The translations under genes and the position numbers were made by a program. Under the pieces are notes generated by a model. It worked only from the letters and a program-made list of their open reading frames with translations, searched no databases and was not told the origin of the DNA. A stretch of DNA of 63,288 nt from QVMP01 sp047974325 (lineage in GTDB: Bacteria; Bacteroidota; Bacteroidia; Bacteroidales; Dysgonomonadaceae), in contig JBKECE010000300.1 of assembly GCA_047974325.1 (NCBI GenBank), positions 1 through 63,288 of the forward strand, in the 5' to 3' direction. Of this stretch, positions 27,104 to 35,025 are shown in pieces; positions within the stretch are counted from its first letter, which is position 1; each line of letters starts with the position of its first letter.

Positions 27104-27916
27104 TTATGAATAAAGACTATCATAAAAATCGAGAATAGGATTCACATCCTCTTTCGACTGTTCTTCAATTGGCAGAAACTTAATTTTATTTTCCTTAATA
27201 AATTCTAACACAGCACCATTTACATTTTCGTCGGATTGAATCACCCCATCTGCATACTTTGCAGCAAAATTAGTTAATGCAACATAGTCCACATCTCCTT
27301 TCAAATCTTTCAGGTCATTTGCAGTGATTCCTTTCAATTTAAGTTTTGTGGCAAATTTTTCGGTAAAGGATTGTTTAAAACCATCGTCATACAATGAATA
27401 CACAACTTTAGAGTCCTTGAAGCAAGGATCGTCTGCAAATGCAGTTTTAATATATAGCGGTGTGAGCGCAGTCATCCATCCATGGCAATGGATCACATCG
27501 GGGATCCAACGTAATTTTTTTATTGTTTCCAAAACTCCACGCACATAAAATATGCTGCGTTCGTCATTGTCTGGAAATTCGTTGCCGTCGTTGTCCGCTG
27601 TCGTAAATTTTCGATTGAAGAAATCATCATTATCAATGAAATAAACCTGCATACGTGCCGATTGGATAGATGCCACTTTGATTATAAGCGGATGGTCGGT
27701 ATCATCTATGATAAGATTCATTCCAGAAAGGCGAATCACTTCGTGGAGCTGGTTGCGCCTTTCGTTTATACTGCCGAATTTCGGCATAAATGTTCTGATT
27801 TCTCGTCCAGCTTCCTGCACAGCTTGCGGCAGTTGTCTACAATTGAGAGATAATTTACTATCTGGTAGGTACGGGGAAATTTCTTGAGTAATAAATAAAA
27901 TTCTTTTCGCAGTCAT
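27104..27916 (-). CDS. Glycogen/starch synthase-like protein reduced to the N-terminal GT5 domain
   Basis: A 270-residue cytoplasmic protein related to the N-terminal Rossmann domain of GT5 glycogen synthase: RILFITQEISPYLP at the start, IRTFMPKFGSINERRN, FIDNDDFFNR and PDVIHCHGWMTALTPLYIKT in the middle. It is about half the usual GlgA length and lacks the C-terminal nucleotide-binding half. The place of the KxGGL loop of true synthases reads SKLSLNCRQLP, so the ADP-glucose site is not conserved. Genome pipelines usually call it glycogen synthase, but it is unlikely to be one. The form is conserved in Bacteroidota, so this is a family trait and not a broken gene. Function unknown. Confidence 0.8.
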   Translation of the reverse strand: MTAKRILFITQEISPYLPDSKLSLNCRQLPQAVQEAGREIRTFMPKFGSINERRNQLHEVIRLSGMNLIIDDTDHPLIIKVASIQSARMQVYFIDNDDFFNRKFTTADNDGNEFPDNDERSIFYVRGVLETIKKLRWIPDVIHCHGWMTALTPLYIKTAFADDPCFKDSKVVYSLYDDGFKQSFTEKFATKLKLKGITANDLKDLKGDVDYVALTNFAAKYADGVIQSDENVNGAVLEFIKENKIKFLPIEEQSKEDVNPILDFYDSLYS

Positions 27917-28221
27917 TTTTTATCAAAGTAATTGAAGATACAAAGATAATAAAAAAAAAAATGGTTTTTTGCAAACTCTGATCATCAATTTTGATTATTG
28001 TTTTATTAGTCAGCATATCCGAGACTTTTGGGGTAGTCAAAATTGATTAACTTTCTGAGGAAGGCAAAACCCTTTAAGAGATATGAGCAGAGATCTGTAA
28101 TCAAACGGTATCAATGAAAAAAAGTATAATAACAACACTTCCACTTATGGAATTTTGTATCTTCCGTTATCTATAAAATAAGCAAAGCGATTAGAAAAAA
28201 TAACCCGACGAAAACCACATT
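27917..28221. other. Intergenic region between the divergent GT5-like and TonB-domain genes
   Basis: 305 bases with the minus-strand promoter element at 27941-27948. I see no other conserved element, RNA gene or credible open frame in the rest. Confidence 0.5.
27941..27948 (-). promoter_or_regulatory. Bacteroidota -7 element (TATCTTTG on the minus strand) for the GT5-like gene
   Basis: CAAAGATA on the plus strand, 25 bases before the start of the minus-strand GT5-like gene. A CAAA at 27972-27975 could be the -33 TTTG partner, although the spacing is a little long. Confidence 0.5.
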
Positions 28222-28635
28222 ATGCAAAATAGCAGACTTAAATTTATATATTTGTTAATCTTTTTTTTCACAACAACCGGCATTCAGGCACAGCAAGAAG
28301 AAAAGAAAGAGAGATTGCCGGACAAAGAAAAGACATCCGAGCCCTCATTTCCCGGAGGAATAAGCGAACTAAAGAAATTTCTTTCTGAAAATGTATATTC
28401 ATATATCTTCTCAAGGTATAGAGAAGAATGTATCTCCGGAAAAATAATTATCCGGTTCGTTGTTGAAAAAGACGGAAGTTTGACTAATTTTGAAATAATG
28501 AAAGGCATTTATCCGTGCATGGACAAAGACGTACTCAGAATTTTAGAAACTATGCCAAACTGGATTCCCGGAAAAGACAATGGTGTCGAAGTTAGAAAAT
28601 ACTATATTTTACCTATAGTATATAATATAAATTAA
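28222..28635 (+). CDS. Secreted TonB C-terminal-domain protein (single domain)
   Basis: A 137-residue protein with a signal peptide (1-23, ending IQAQ) and one TonB_C-like domain: PSFPGGISELKKFLSENV, GKIIIRFVVEKDGSLTNFEIMKG, DKDVLRILETMPNWIPGKDNG. In true TonB the domain is tied to the inner membrane by an N-terminal anchor and a long proline-rich linker; here there is only a cleavable-looking signal and no linker. It could therefore be free in the periplasm. A gene with two such domains follows after 4 bases. ExbB and ExbD are not nearby. Domain call is firm; a role in energy transduction is doubtful. Confidence 0.8.
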   Translation: MQNSRLKFIYLLIFFFTTTGIQAQQEEKKERLPDKEKTSEPSFPGGISELKKFLSENVYSYIFSRYREECISGKIIIRFVVEKDGSLTNFEIMKGIYPCMDKDVLRILETMPNWIPGKDNGVEVRKYYILPIVYNIN

Positions 28636-28639
28636 CCAA

Positions 28640-29353
28640 ATGAAAAGAACAACTACACTTCTGTCATTACTACTCATCATATTTTGGAGTATACATGCAC
28701 AAACAACCAGTCCTCAGTTTCGGGATGGAGACAAAGCTCTGAACGAATTCATTTACGACAACCTGTCGCTGCCTACAGGCATCAAAGCCAAGGATACAAA
28801 ACCGATGGTGCAGGTGAAATTTCTGGTCTCCAATAGTGGAGAGATTAAGTATGCACACATCATTTCACCCAAAAGATCGAAATATGACTCTGAAGTGCTG
28901 AAGATGATAAAATTGATGCCCAACTGGATTCCGGCATCCAGAAAAGGAAAGAATATCAGTTTGTATAAGACTCTTTCAGTCGATTTCAATAAGCTCGGAT
29001 CTTCGGGTACACTGACAATTCAGCCTGTGGAAGAAAAAGGATTCATAGGTGTTGAACAAATGCCTTCCTTTCCGGGTGGTGAATCTGAGATGATGAAATT
29101 TATCTCTACTAATTTAAAATACCCTGTCATTGCAATGGAAAACGGCATCGAAGGGAAAGTCATTGTCGGATTCACTGTAAAAAAAGACGGAAGCATATCT
29201 AGCGCTCTGGTGCTGAGAGGCCTGGATCCATCATGCGATAGAGAAGCACTGCGTGTTGTAAGAATGATGCCGAAATGGATTCCTGCCAAACAAAACGGAC
29301 AGCCGGCAGAGGTTAGTTACTCCATTCCTGTCAGATATAAGTTGCTTCGCTAA
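28640..29353 (+). CDS. Secreted protein with two TonB C-terminal domains
   Basis: A 237-residue protein with a signal peptide (about 1-20, ending SIHAQ). The first TonB_C-like domain (about 28-120) is divergent: it has QVKFLVSNSGEIKYAHI and MPNWIPASRKGK but has lost the PxFPGG opening. The second (about 140-237) is canonical: MPSFPGGESEMMKFISTNLKYP, GKVIVGFTVKKDGSISSALVLRG and MPKWIPAKQNGQPAEVSY (three short motifs). There is no transmembrane anchor or Pro-rich linker. It is 4 bases after a single-domain relative, so the pair is an operon of duplicated domains. Possible roles are interaction with TonB-dependent receptors or envelope scaffolding; this is not shown by the sequence. Confidence 0.8.
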   Translation: MKRTTTLLSLLLIIFWSIHAQTTSPQFRDGDKALNEFIYDNLSLPTGIKAKDTKPMVQVKFLVSNSGEIKYAHIISPKRSKYDSEVLKMIKLMPNWIPASRKGKNISLYKTLSVDFNKLGSSGTLTIQPVEEKGFIGVEQMPSFPGGESEMMKFISTNLKYPVIAMENGIEGKVIVGFTVKKDGSISSALVLRGLDPSCDREALRVVRMMPKWIPAKQNGQPAEVSYSIPVRYKLLR

Positions 29354-29383
29354 AACATGCCCTATCCGCCGATGTAAAAAAAA

Positions 29384-30226
29384 TCATTCAAAAACATGGC
29401 TACTCTCCCAGCCTATTATCGCTGTTTTGAGTGACTTTCCCCAATGATATTGCCCTAGCAATCCTGTAGACTGGATCACCCTGTGGCAAGGTATGATATA
29501 AGACACGGGATTGTGCCCGACAGCCGTACCCACAGCCTGATTGGCTCTGGGATTACCTATCATATTTGCCACTCTATTGTAGGTAGATAAGCGTCCCATA
29601 GGAATATTGAGCAAAGCATGCCAGACTTTCAATTGAAAATCCGTCCCTTTCACATGCAATTTTATCAGGCTGGTATTTGTCCAATCCTGTGAAAAAAAGG
29701 CAATCGCTTTTTGCTGATTCTCATCCATACGGTTTTCATAGTTCGCTTTTGGGAAAATATGTTTCAGTTGACTGAATGCATCATGACCATCGTCCGGAAA
29801 AGCCAGATAACAGATACCTCTGGCTGTGGAAGCTACAAGAATTTCGCCGAAAGGACTATCACTAAAACTATAATTGATGGTCAGACTTGCTCCTCCGTTC
29901 TTATATTCGCCGGGAGTCATTCCTTCTATGTTGACAAACAAGTCGTGCAATCTGCCGGATCCCGAAAGCCCAATTTCATTTGCCGTGTCAAAAAGCGTTG
30001 CAGAATCTTCTTTCAAGATCATCTTGGCATGCTCCACACTGATGTATTGCAAGAAACGTTTCGGGCTGACGCCTGCCCAGTCTGTAAACATCCGCTGAAA
30101 ATGATATGGACTCAGATGAACCGATGCTGCCATTTCTTCGAGACTTGGCTGTGACTTATAATTTGCATCGATATACTCTATTGCAGCTTTGATTCGTCGA
30201 AAATTGAGTTGTTCTTGTGTGATCAT
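29384..30226 (-). CDS. AraC-type regulator fused to O6-methylguanine-DNA methyltransferase (Ada-like)
   Basis: A 280-residue protein. Residues about 10-107 are an AraC helix-turn-helix domain (AAIEYIDANYKSQPSLEEMA, SPYHFQRMFTDWAGVSPKRFLQY). Residues about 115-275 are an alkylguanine transferase with the acceptor Cys247 in PCHRV and the upstream GRLSTYNRVANMIGNPRANQAVG segment. The N-terminal zinc and methylphosphotriester domain of E. coli Ada is absent, so methylation cannot be sensed in the classical way. It overlaps the upstream alkyltransferase gene by 4 bases and is translated after it. It likely repairs O6-alkylguanine and may regulate its own operon; the latter is inference. Confidence 0.9.
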   Translation of the reverse strand: MITQEQLNFRRIKAAIEYIDANYKSQPSLEEMAASVHLSPYHFQRMFTDWAGVSPKRFLQYISVEHAKMILKEDSATLFDTANEIGLSGSGRLHDLFVNIEGMTPGEYKNGGASLTINYSFSDSPFGEILVASTARGICYLAFPDDGHDAFSQLKHIFPKANYENRMDENQQKAIAFFSQDWTNTSLIKLHVKGTDFQLKVWHALLNIPMGRLSTYNRVANMIGNPRANQAVGTAVGHNPVSYIIPCHRVIQSTGLLGQYHWGKSLKTAIIGWESSHVFE

Positions 30227-30807
30227 AAATCTGGTTTTTGTTTGTTGCTCCGTTCTATTTTGAGCAATTTCTGTTTAACATCCAAACTTCCGGCATATCC
30301 TGTCAAGCTTCCGTCTGAACCAACAACACGATGGCAAGGTGTGATAATTAGATTGGGATTCTTTCCATTTGCATGTCCAACCGCACGCACAGCATTGGGA
30401 CTTCCTATCAGTATGGCGACTTGTTTGTATGTGCGGGTTTCTCCATAAGGAATATCCATAATTATCTTCCATACTTTGATCTGGAAAGCAGTCCCCACAT
30501 ATTTTATGGGAAAAGTGAATGTCTTTCTTGAACCATGCAGATATTCATCTATTTGTGCAAAAGCGCTCGTCATGAGACTTGTCTCTTTTTCAACGAAACC
30601 TTTCATTTCATTTTCATCAAAAGCGACCTTCACCACACTGTCTCCCGTTTGAGCAATAAATATTCGCCCAACGACTGTTTCTTTTGATTGACAATATTTT
30701 TCCGATTCCACGTTTATATCAAATTTCTCCCGGACATAAAGTTCGTAATAGTTGCGAAATATACCAACCCGAATCTTGCTTTTTTTATTTCCGGTTTGCA
30801 AGAGCAT
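30223..30807 (-). CDS. ogt: Methylated-DNA--protein-cysteine methyltransferase
   Basis: A suicide DNA repair protein of about 194 residues that takes alkyl groups from O6-alkylguanine. The acceptor is in the PCHRV motif (Cys158 with this start), preceded by GTAFQIKVWKIIMDIPYGETRTY and the DNA-binding segment SPNAVRAVGHANGKNPN. A longer frame to 30846 exists, but that ATG sits inside the hairpin that terminates the upstream hsp20 transcript (30820-30860), so ATG 30807 is chosen; an even later non-ATG start is possible. It overlaps the AraC-fused alkyltransferase by 4 bases. Two such enzymes in one operon suggest an adaptive response unit. Confidence 0.85.
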   Translation of the reverse strand: MLLQTGNKKSKIRVGIFRNYYELYVREKFDINVESEKYCQSKETVVGRIFIAQTGDSVVKVAFDENEMKGFVEKETSLMTSAFAQIDEYLHGSRKTFTFPIKYVGTAFQIKVWKIIMDIPYGETRTYKQVAILIGSPNAVRAVGHANGKNPNLIITPCHRVVGSDGSLTGYAGSLDVKQKLLKIERSNKQKPDL

Positions 30808-30811
30808 CCAG

Positions 30812-30860
30812 AAAAAACAAGGAACCACAAGACTGCAACAATGCAAGTCCTATGGTTCCT
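30812..30860 (-). terminator. Rho-independent terminator after hsp20
   Basis: AGGAACCA (30820-30827) pairs with TGGTTCCT (30853-30860). An inner stem pairs GACTGCA with TGCAAGTC with one bulge. On the minus strand the stem is followed by TGTTTTTTC. It fits the end of the hsp20 gene 47 bases upstream in the direction of transcription. Confidence 0.8.
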
Positions 30861-30906
30861 ATCTAAACACAACTACTATGAAACAAACTCACTCAAAATA
30901 AAACTT

Positions 30907-31338
30907 TTATTTTATTTCTATTTTCTTCACTTTTTCTTCTACGGCTTTGTCCTTTTTCGGGAGAACAACATTCAATATGCCATGTTTCTGGTTAGCTGCA
31001 ATATTTTCTGTATCCACATTGTCGGGCAAGGCAAAACTTCTCGAAAACGAAGTTGAACTGAATTCCTGACGAAGAATTTTTTCTTGTTCATCCTTTTCCT
31101 CTTGCCTGAATTCTTTTTTTGCCGAAATTTTCAATACATTATTATCAATCTCGATAGCAATGTCCTCTTTGTCAAATCCGGGAATTTCAAGTTCCAGTTT
31201 ATATTCTTTTTTATTTTCGGATACGTTTGTAGCAGGAAGGTCTTCGTTGAAAAACCGATTGACCAAATCTCCGCCAAAATTGAACAATGATGGTAAAAAG
31301 TTATCCCTCTTGTCTGTTCTCTTAATTAAATAACTCAT
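30907..31338 (-). CDS. Small heat-shock protein, Hsp20/alpha-crystallin family
   Basis: A 143-residue cytoplasmic holdase chaperone. The alpha-crystallin domain starts at about residue 40: KKEYKLELEIPGFDKEDIAIEI, then NVLKISAKKEF, then SFALPDNVDTENIAANQKHGILNVVLPKKD, which contains the A-x-x-x-n-G-v-L motif of the family (each motif read separately). The N-terminus is short and contains FGGDLVNRFFNED. An AGGAGATAAT sequence lies just before the start codon and is a good Shine-Dalgarno site, which is unusual in this genome and fits high expression. It is transcribed alone, with a terminator at 30812-30860. Confidence 0.92.
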   Translation of the reverse strand: MSYLIKRTDKRDNFLPSLFNFGGDLVNRFFNEDLPATNVSENKKEYKLELEIPGFDKEDIAIEIDNNVLKISAKKEFRQEEKDEQEKILRQEFSSTSFSRSFALPDNVDTENIAANQKHGILNVVLPKKDKAVEEKVKKIEIK

Positions 31339-31811
31339 AATATTATCTCCTCTTTATATTGGTTAAACATAAATTGAATTTGAGAAAGCTCATCAATATA
31401 AATTCTCTATAAATGTCTTTCTGAATATCAATATGCAAGAAGTATGCAAAAAGAAGAAGTTGCCAAGTTAAAGAAAATAAAATAATAACAAAACACAATA
31501 ATTACTAATATACAAACAGTTAAACACAACAAATAATCAAAATAAGCAATAGACATCGGTTTCTTTAGAAATGACATTTTGTCACAATCAAACAATAAAA
31601 TAGATATTCAACTATATTCGTTATTTTGTCTATCGAGACAGATTTTTATGCTGCATTGATGATTGTTTTTTATTATTTTCGCCATAATTTCATACCTTTA
31701 TTGCTGTGTAAGTTTGTTCACGAAGCATATTTCGTAAAAGATGCAGAAATCAAGAGCGAACAAATTACTTGTCTGATAGGTACAAAAAAACAACACATAG
31801 AATATAAAATT
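31339..31811. other. Long intergenic region between divergent hsp20 and MBL-fold genes
   Basis: 473 bases, very AT-rich. It holds an inverted repeat TGACATTTTGTCA at 31572-31584 and a second, GTCTATCGAGAC, at 31628-31639. An in-frame extension of the downstream gene reaches 31626 but reads as a non-conserved hydrophobic stretch and is rejected. No RNA gene is recognisable. Confidence 0.5.
31572..31584. promoter_or_regulatory. Palindrome TGACA-TTT-TGTCA, possible operator
   Basis: A perfect 5-bp inverted repeat with a 3-base spacer in the hsp20/MBL intergenic region. It is 233 bases from the hsp20 start and 227 bases from the MBL start. Its regulator is unknown and it may be chance in AT-rich DNA. 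Confidence 0.25.
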
Positions 31812-32531
31812 ATGAAGCTAACCTATATTTTCCATAGTGGATTTGCCATCGAATCCGACAATCTGACCATCATCATAGATTATTACAAAGATTCGGCAGA
31901 TGACGGGCACGGTGTGGTGCATGAAAAGTTATTGAACAATGCAGGTAAAATCTATGTTTTGTCGAGTCATTCACATTTCGACCACTTCAATCCCGAAATT
32001 CTAACATGGAAAAAAATAAGACCCGACATCAAATATATTTTCTCGAAAGACATTCTGACAGAACATCTTGCCGAAGTCGGCGATGCCACATTTATTGATA
32101 AACTTGACACATTTGAAGACAATCATCTGAAGATAAAAGCATTCGGGTCTACTGACATTGGCATCTCTTTCTACATGGAATTACAGGGTAAGCAAATTTT
32201 CCATGCCGGCGATCTCAACAATTGGCACTGGAATGAAGAGTCCACACCACAGGAGATAGAAGAAGCCACAAACTATTATCTGACAGAATTGAATTTGCTG
32301 GCAGAAAACGTGCATCACCTTGATCTGGCAATGTTCCCCGTCGATCCTCGCTTAGGAAAAGATTATATGCTGGGTGCAAAACAGTTTCTTGACAAAATAA
32401 AAACCGATCTATTTACTCCCATGCATTTCGGACTCAACTATGATCAGGCAAATGCCATTGAAACTTATGCACACAAGAACGGTGTACAATTTTTCAAAAT
32501 CACAGAAAAAGGACAAACTATTGATTTTTAA
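31812..32531 (+). CDS. Metallo-beta-lactamase-fold hydrolase (UlaG/YtnP-like)
   Basis: A 239-residue cytoplasmic protein. The zinc motif HSHFDH is at residues 53-58, and later metal ligands are seen in FHAGDLNNWHW and FTPMHFG. The start MKLTYIFHSGFAIES matches the usual beginning of this MBL subgroup, so ATG 31812 is chosen over an upstream in-frame start. The substrate is unknown; relatives act on lactones, cyclic sugar acids or phosphoesters. A VOC-fold gene follows after 22 bases and both may be involved in small-molecule detoxification, which is inference. Confidence 0.85.
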   Translation: MKLTYIFHSGFAIESDNLTIIIDYYKDSADDGHGVVHEKLLNNAGKIYVLSSHSHFDHFNPEILTWKKIRPDIKYIFSKDILTEHLAEVGDATFIDKLDTFEDNHLKIKAFGSTDIGISFYMELQGKQIFHAGDLNNWHWNEESTPQEIEEATNYYLTELNLLAENVHHLDLAMFPVDPRLGKDYMLGAKQFLDKIKTDLFTPMHFGLNYDQANAIETYAHKNGVQFFKITEKGQTIDF

Positions 32532-32553
32532 AACTCTATAAAAATAAAAGATT

Positions 32554-32931
32554 ATGGTTATCAAATCGCATTTCGACCACTTCAACATCAATGTTACCAA
32601 CCTCGACAAGAGTATCGAATTTTACAGTAAAGCTTTAGGACTGAAAGAAGCGCGTCGCAAAGAAGCCACCGACGGTTCATTCACACTTGTCTATCTGACC
32701 GATGGCGTTTCCCCTTTCCTTTTGGAATTGACCTGGTTACGCGATCACACCCAAGCCTATGAATTGGGCGAAAATGAAAGTCACCTCTGTTTCAGATTGG
32801 AAGGAGACTATGACGAAAACCGCAAATATCATAAAGAGATGAATTGCGTATGTTTCGAGAACCATGATATGGGACTCTATTTCATCAACGATCCCGATGA
32901 TTACTGGATAGAGATACTCCCGGTAAAATAA
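32554..32931 (+). CDS. VOC-fold metalloenzyme, glyoxalase I-like
   Basis: A 125-residue protein with two beta-alpha-beta-beta-beta units. FDHFNINVTNLDKSIEFYSKALGLKEARR is the usual VOC opening (key motif VTNLDKSIEFYSKALGL), HLCFRLEGD is in the middle, and DPDDYWIEILPVK ends the domain with the metal-binding Glu. Such enzymes include lactoylglutathione lyase and lyases for other alpha-hydroxythioesters. Bacteroidota often lack glutathione, so the true co-substrate is uncertain. It lies 22 bases after the MBL gene, consistent with an operon. Confidence 0.85.
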   Translation: MVIKSHFDHFNINVTNLDKSIEFYSKALGLKEARRKEATDGSFTLVYLTDGVSPFLLELTWLRDHTQAYELGENESHLCFRLEGDYDENRKYHKEMNCVCFENHDMGLYFINDPDDYWIEILPVK

Positions 32932-32994
32932 TGATCAGAGGATGATCCCGAGATTCTTTCATAAATTTGCCTAGAAGAAATTTAAAGAAAACAC

Positions 32995-34173
32995 ATGAGT
33001 TACCAGACAGAATTAGCAAAAGACTTAGCCGTACGGAAGCAACGGCTGCAAGAACAAATACAAAATGCAGGTGCAGATGCCTGCATACTGTCCACCACAG
33101 TGAATATATTTTATATGTCAGGCATTGTTTATGCCGGATATTATTATCTTTCGGCCGAAGGCGAGGCATTCCATTTCGTGAAACGCCCGCAAGACGCTCC
33201 GATAGACAATGTTGTCAGCATCCGCAAGCCGGAGCAGATTGCCGAAGAACTGCAAGCCAGAGGACTACCTCTGCCCCGAAAAGTATTGATCGAAACAGAT
33301 GCTCTGCCTTACAGCGAAGTTGTCCGGCTATCAAAATCGCTCAACACCGAACAGATATTGAATGCCTCCACCTTGCTCAGAAGCATCAGGAGTGTGAAAT
33401 CGAATTTTGAAATATCCCAAGTACGGCAATGCGCCCGCAAACACGAAGCTGTCTATGCATTGATTCCTGACCTTTATAAGCAGGGAATGACCGACATTGA
33501 ATTGCAAATTGAAATAGAACGCCAGATGCGCCTGCACGGTTCTATTGGAATTTTCCGTGCCTACGGAGAAAACATGGACATTTTTATGGGAAGTCTTCTG
33601 GTCGGCGAAAATGCCGAAGCTCCCACACCATTCGACTATGCATTGGGTGGAGCAGGTGCAAGTCCAACACTCCCTCTAGGAGCTTGCGGGATAAAAATTG
33701 AAAGAGGAAACACCATTATGGTGGATATGGCAGGGAACTATTCTCCTTGGATGACCGATATGACACGTGTCTTTTCTGCCGGAAAAAGCTCTGATCTGGC
33801 ATATAAAGCACATCAGGTGTCTATAGACATACACAATGCGGTGAAAGAATATGCGAAACAAGGAACACCTTGTGCCAATCTATACAATACAGCAATGGAT
33901 ATGGCGCAGAAAAACGGATTGGAAGCCTATTTCATGGGAACAAAGCAACAAGCCAAGTTTGTGGGACACGGTGTAGGCATTGAAATAAATGAAGTACCGG
34001 TGCTCACACCTCGTTCTAAAGAATTGCTGACAGAGAACACCGTTTTTGCTCTCGAACCCAAATTTGTGATTCCCGGCGTTGGGGCTGTCGGCATCGAAAA
34101 CACCTATCTGGTGACACCAACAGGAATTGAAAACCTGACTGTGTTTGAAGAAAACATAATAGAACTCGCATGA
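32995..34173 (+). CDS. M24 family metallopeptidase (Xaa-Pro aminopeptidase-like)
   Basis: A 392-residue cytoplasmic enzyme of the pita-bread fold. An N-terminal creatinase-like domain (about 1-150) precedes the catalytic domain. All five metal ligands can be placed: Asp244 (VDMAGNY), Asp255 (MTDMTRVFSAG), His325 (GHGVGIEINE), Glu354 (ALEPKF) and Glu368 (GIENTYLV). It likely removes N-terminal residues before proline, but M24 members differ in substrate. The stop overlaps the start of folP by 4 bases (ATGA), so the two are translationally coupled. Confidence 0.9.
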   Translation: MSYQTELAKDLAVRKQRLQEQIQNAGADACILSTTVNIFYMSGIVYAGYYYLSAEGEAFHFVKRPQDAPIDNVVSIRKPEQIAEELQARGLPLPRKVLIETDALPYSEVVRLSKSLNTEQILNASTLLRSIRSVKSNFEISQVRQCARKHEAVYALIPDLYKQGMTDIELQIEIERQMRLHGSIGIFRAYGENMDIFMGSLLVGENAEAPTPFDYALGGAGASPTLPLGACGIKIERGNTIMVDMAGNYSPWMTDMTRVFSAGKSSDLAYKAHQVSIDIHNAVKEYAKQGTPCANLYNTAMDMAQKNGLEAYFMGTKQQAKFVGHGVGIEINEVPVLTPRSKELLTENTVFALEPKFVIPGVGAVGIENTYLVTPTGIENLTVFEENIIELA

Positions 34174-35006
34174 AAAATCTATCCATCAACATAAAAGGTG
34201 AATTGTGGGATCTGAGTGAGAAACCTATTGTGATGGGAATACTTAATGTCACACCCGATTCGTTCTTTTCAAATAGTCGGAAACAGACCGAACATGAAAT
34301 TATTGAACGTGCCTGCCAGATATTGGATCAAGGCGGTCGGATCATAGACATTGGAGCACAATCCAGTAATCCCAAATCGCCATTGATGACGGCTCAGGAC
34401 GAGATAGAGCGGCTAAGATTTGCCCTGCCAATCATCAACCGCGAGTATCCCGATTCCGTTTTGTCTGTCGACACATTCTATGCCGATGTGGCTAAATGTG
34501 CTGTCGAAGAGTATGGCGTTGCCATAGTCAACGATATTTCAGGAGGAGAAATAGACACAAATATGTTCGAAACCGTGGCCGATCTTCACGTACCCTATAT
34601 TTTGATGCACATGCGTGGAATGCCACAAACGATGATGCAATCCACCGAATACGACAACTTCATACAAGATATATTTTATTATTTCTCAGAAAAAATAACC
34701 CGTCTGCACCAACTCGGTGTTTGTGATGTGGTCATAGATCCCGGATTCGGTTTCAGCAAGACTATGCTCCAGAACTACGATTTGATGAAGCAACTGGATA
34801 AGTTTCAAATTTTTGAATTACCTTTGCTTGTAGGCATATCCAGAAAGTCCATGATATATCGGCTATTGGACATTACGCCAGACGAAAGCCTGAATGGAAC
34901 CAGCGTACTGAATGCCTTTGCCATAGAACACGGAGCAAACATTTTGCGTGTACACGATGTTAAAGAAGCAGTGCAAGCAATAGAAATAATGGCACATTTG
35001 CTATAA
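34170..35006 (+). CDS. folP: Dihydropteroate synthase
   Basis: A 278-residue cytoplasmic TIM-barrel enzyme that joins 6-hydroxymethyl-dihydropterin pyrophosphate to p-aminobenzoate in folate synthesis; it is the sulfonamide target. Signatures: MGILNVTPDSFF near residue 20, GGRIIDIGAQSS, SVDTFYADV, INDIS-like VNDISGG, HMRGMPQTM, DPGFGFSKT and the C-terminal GISRKSM. Length is normal. It overlaps the M24 peptidase gene by 4 bases and lies 19 bases before cdaA; the folP-cdaA pair recurs in Bacteroidota. Confidence 0.95.
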   Translation: MKNLSINIKGELWDLSEKPIVMGILNVTPDSFFSNSRKQTEHEIIERACQILDQGGRIIDIGAQSSNPKSPLMTAQDEIERLRFALPIINREYPDSVLSVDTFYADVAKCAVEEYGVAIVNDISGGEIDTNMFETVADLHVPYILMHMRGMPQTMMQSTEYDNFIQDIFYYFSEKITRLHQLGVCDVVIDPGFGFSKTMLQNYDLMKQLDKFQIFELPLLVGISRKSMIYRLLDITPDESLNGTSVLNAFAIEHGANILRVHDVKEAVQAIEIMAHLL

Positions 35007-35025
35007 GTTTATATTTTAAAGACAG

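Noticed and set aside
31626..31811. Longer start for the MBL-fold gene
   Set aside because: The extra 62 residues are hydrophobic and unlike the family, whose N-terminus matches MKLTYIFHSG at 31812.
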